Shown: positions 5,207 through 6,071 of the stretch, piece by piece
Position numbering within the stretch: position 1 is the stretch's first letter
Layout of the letters: each line of letters opens with the position of its first letter
DNA from: Solirubrobacteraceae bacterium
Lineage (GTDB): Bacteria > Actinomycetota > Thermoleophilia > Solirubrobacterales > Solirubrobacteraceae
Length of the DNA: 6,071 bases
Assembly: GCA_019683665.1 (NCBI GenBank)
Contig: JADGIB010000225.1
Span: 1-6,071 of the forward strand
Direction: 5' to 3'
Translations under genes and position numbers: made by a program
The notes under the pieces: model-generated
What the model saw: the letters and a program-made list of their open reading frames with translations, nothing else
Database searches by the model: none
What the model was told of the DNA's origin: nothing

Positions 5207-6064
5207 ATGGCCGAGCTGATCGACGGCGCCGCGGTCGCGGCCGAGATCCGGGAGGCGGTCGCCCGGGACGTGGCGGGGATGGCGGTCCCGCCCGGCCTGG
5301 CGACCGTCCTCGTCGGCGACGACCCCGCCTCGGCGATCTACGTCGCGCGCAAGCGGCGGGCGTGCGTGGAGGCGGGGATGCGCGACCTGCACCACCACCT
5401 GCCCGGCGACGTCAGCCAGGAGGAGCTGGCCGGGGTCGTCGCCGGGCTGGCGGCCGATCCGGAGGTCACCGGCATCCTCCTGCAGCTGCCGCTGCCCGCG
5501 CACCTGGATCCGAAGCCGGTCCTGGAGCTGATCCCGCCGGCCAAGGACGTCGATGGGCTGACGATCCGCAGCGCGGGGCGGCTGGCGCTCGGCGAGCCGG
5601 GGCTGCGGCCGTGCACGCCAGCCGGCGTCATGGCGCTGCTGGACGCCTACGAGGTGCCGATCGCCGGGGTGGACGCGGTCGTCGTCGGGCGCTCGAACCT
5701 CGTGGGGCGGCCGATGGCGCAGATGCTGCTGGAGCGCGATGCGACGGTGACGAGCTGCCACAAGGGGACGGCGGACCTGCGGTCGGAGACGCGGCGGGCC
5801 GACATCCTCGTCGTCGCCGCGGGCGTCCCGGGCCTCATCGGGCGCGACGACGTCAAGCCCGGCGTCACCGTCATCGACGTGGGGATCCACCGCACCCCGG
5901 ACGGGATCGTCGGCGACGTCGACTTCGCCGCGGTCGAGCCGGTCGCCTCCCGGATCACCCCGGTGCCGGGCGGGGTGGGGCCGATGACGATCGCGATGCT
6001 CATGCGCAACACGGTCGACGCGACGCGGCTCGCGGACGAGCTGGCCACCGAGGTGGCCGGCTGA
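5207..6064 (+). CDS. folD: Bifunctional methylenetetrahydrofolate dehydrogenase / methenyltetrahydrofolate cyclohydrolase
   Basis: FolD is a cytoplasmic dimer that oxidises 5,10-methylene-THF with NADP+ to methenyl-THF and hydrolyses this to 10-formyl-THF, feeding purine and formyl-Met synthesis or formate release. The 285 residues match the family length. Visible motifs are YVARK with Tyr45 and catalytic Lys49, GILLQLPLP (89-97) with Gln93, PPAKDVDGL (110-118), PCTPAG (135-140), the NADP-binding VVVGRSNLVGRPMA (158-171), IDVGIH (223-228) and the signature TPVPGGVGPMTIAML (251-265). The ATG at 5207 is 7 bp after the O-demethylase stop with a short AGGA (5198-5201), so the two are almost certainly co-transcribed and perhaps translationally coupled. 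Next to a methyl-to-THF transferase, FolD would carry the recovered one-carbon unit onward after MetF. I cannot tell whether this is the sole housekeeping copy or a second, pathway-dedicated one. The gene ends 7 bp before the window edge. Confidence 0.96.
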   Translation: MAELIDGAAVAAEIREAVARDVAGMAVPPGLATVLVGDDPASAIYVARKRRACVEAGMRDLHHHLPGDVSQEELAGVVAGLAADPEVTGILLQLPLPAHLDPKPVLELIPPAKDVDGLTIRSAGRLALGEPGLRPCTPAGVMALLDAYEVPIAGVDAVVVGRSNLVGRPMAQMLLERDATVTSCHKGTADLRSETRRADILVVAAGVPGLIGRDDVKPGVTVIDVGIHRTPDGIVGDVDFAAVEPVASRITPVPGGVGPMTIAMLMRNTVDATRLADELATEVAG

Positions 6065-6071
6065 TCCGCGC

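Noticed and set aside
3558..5219. 553-codon plus-strand open frame overlapping the O-demethylase
   Set aside because: It is Arg/Gly/Ala-rich with no known motifs, while the overlapping frame matches LigM along its length and has a strong ribosome site.

Overview
The window is very GC-rich throughout, in the coding thirds and in most of the spacers. It carries a NhaA antiporter fused to a DsbA-like domain, a combination I associate with Actinomycetota. The most likely source is a high-GC actinobacterium, possibly a soil lineage such as Thermoleophilia/Solirubrobacterales. That placement is an inference from composition and gene content, not a match to any genome.

Layout. Positions 1-845 (minus strand) hold a linear amide C-N hydrolase of the choloylglycine hydrolase family. 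It runs off the left edge and has a clear -1 frameshift at about 160. Positions 846-1232 are a divergent spacer with no sizeable gene. It is rich in inverted repeats: a hairpin at 927-952, a 19-bp bulged hairpin at 1051-1105, a G10 run at 1105-1114 and a perfect 9-bp GC hairpin at 1137-1159. After these comes a possible 21-codon arginine-rich leader ORF (1168-1233), whose TGA overlaps the ATG of the next gene as TGATG. Positions 1233-3113 (plus) encode a 626-residue NhaA Na+/H+ antiporter with a C-terminal CPFC thioredoxin/DsbA-like domain. Six bases after it, convergent on the minus strand, is a TetR-family repressor (3120-3743). The 61-bp spacer that follows is the only distinctly AT-richer spot and contains a 26-bp dyad, a good operator candidate. 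Rightward from it run a LigM/DesA-type tetrahydrofolate-dependent aryl O-demethylase (3805-5199) and, 7 bp later, folD (5207-6064).

How the genes fit together. The right half reads as a small regulated one-carbon unit. The LigM-like enzyme would move a methyl group from a methoxylated aromatic acid (vanillate type) to tetrahydrofolate. After oxidation of methyl-THF to methylene-THF by a MetF not seen here, FolD would convert methylene-THF to formyl-THF. The divergent TetR protein is the obvious candidate controller of itself and of this operon. The nhaA-dsbA fusion and the amide hydrolase have no evident metabolic link to this unit.

I see no RNA genes, CRISPR arrays, insertion sequences or attachment sites. 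The parts least explained by standard annotation are the structured leader and overlapping mini-ORF ahead of nhaA-dsbA, and the THF-dependent demethylase-folD pair under a TetR-type operator.
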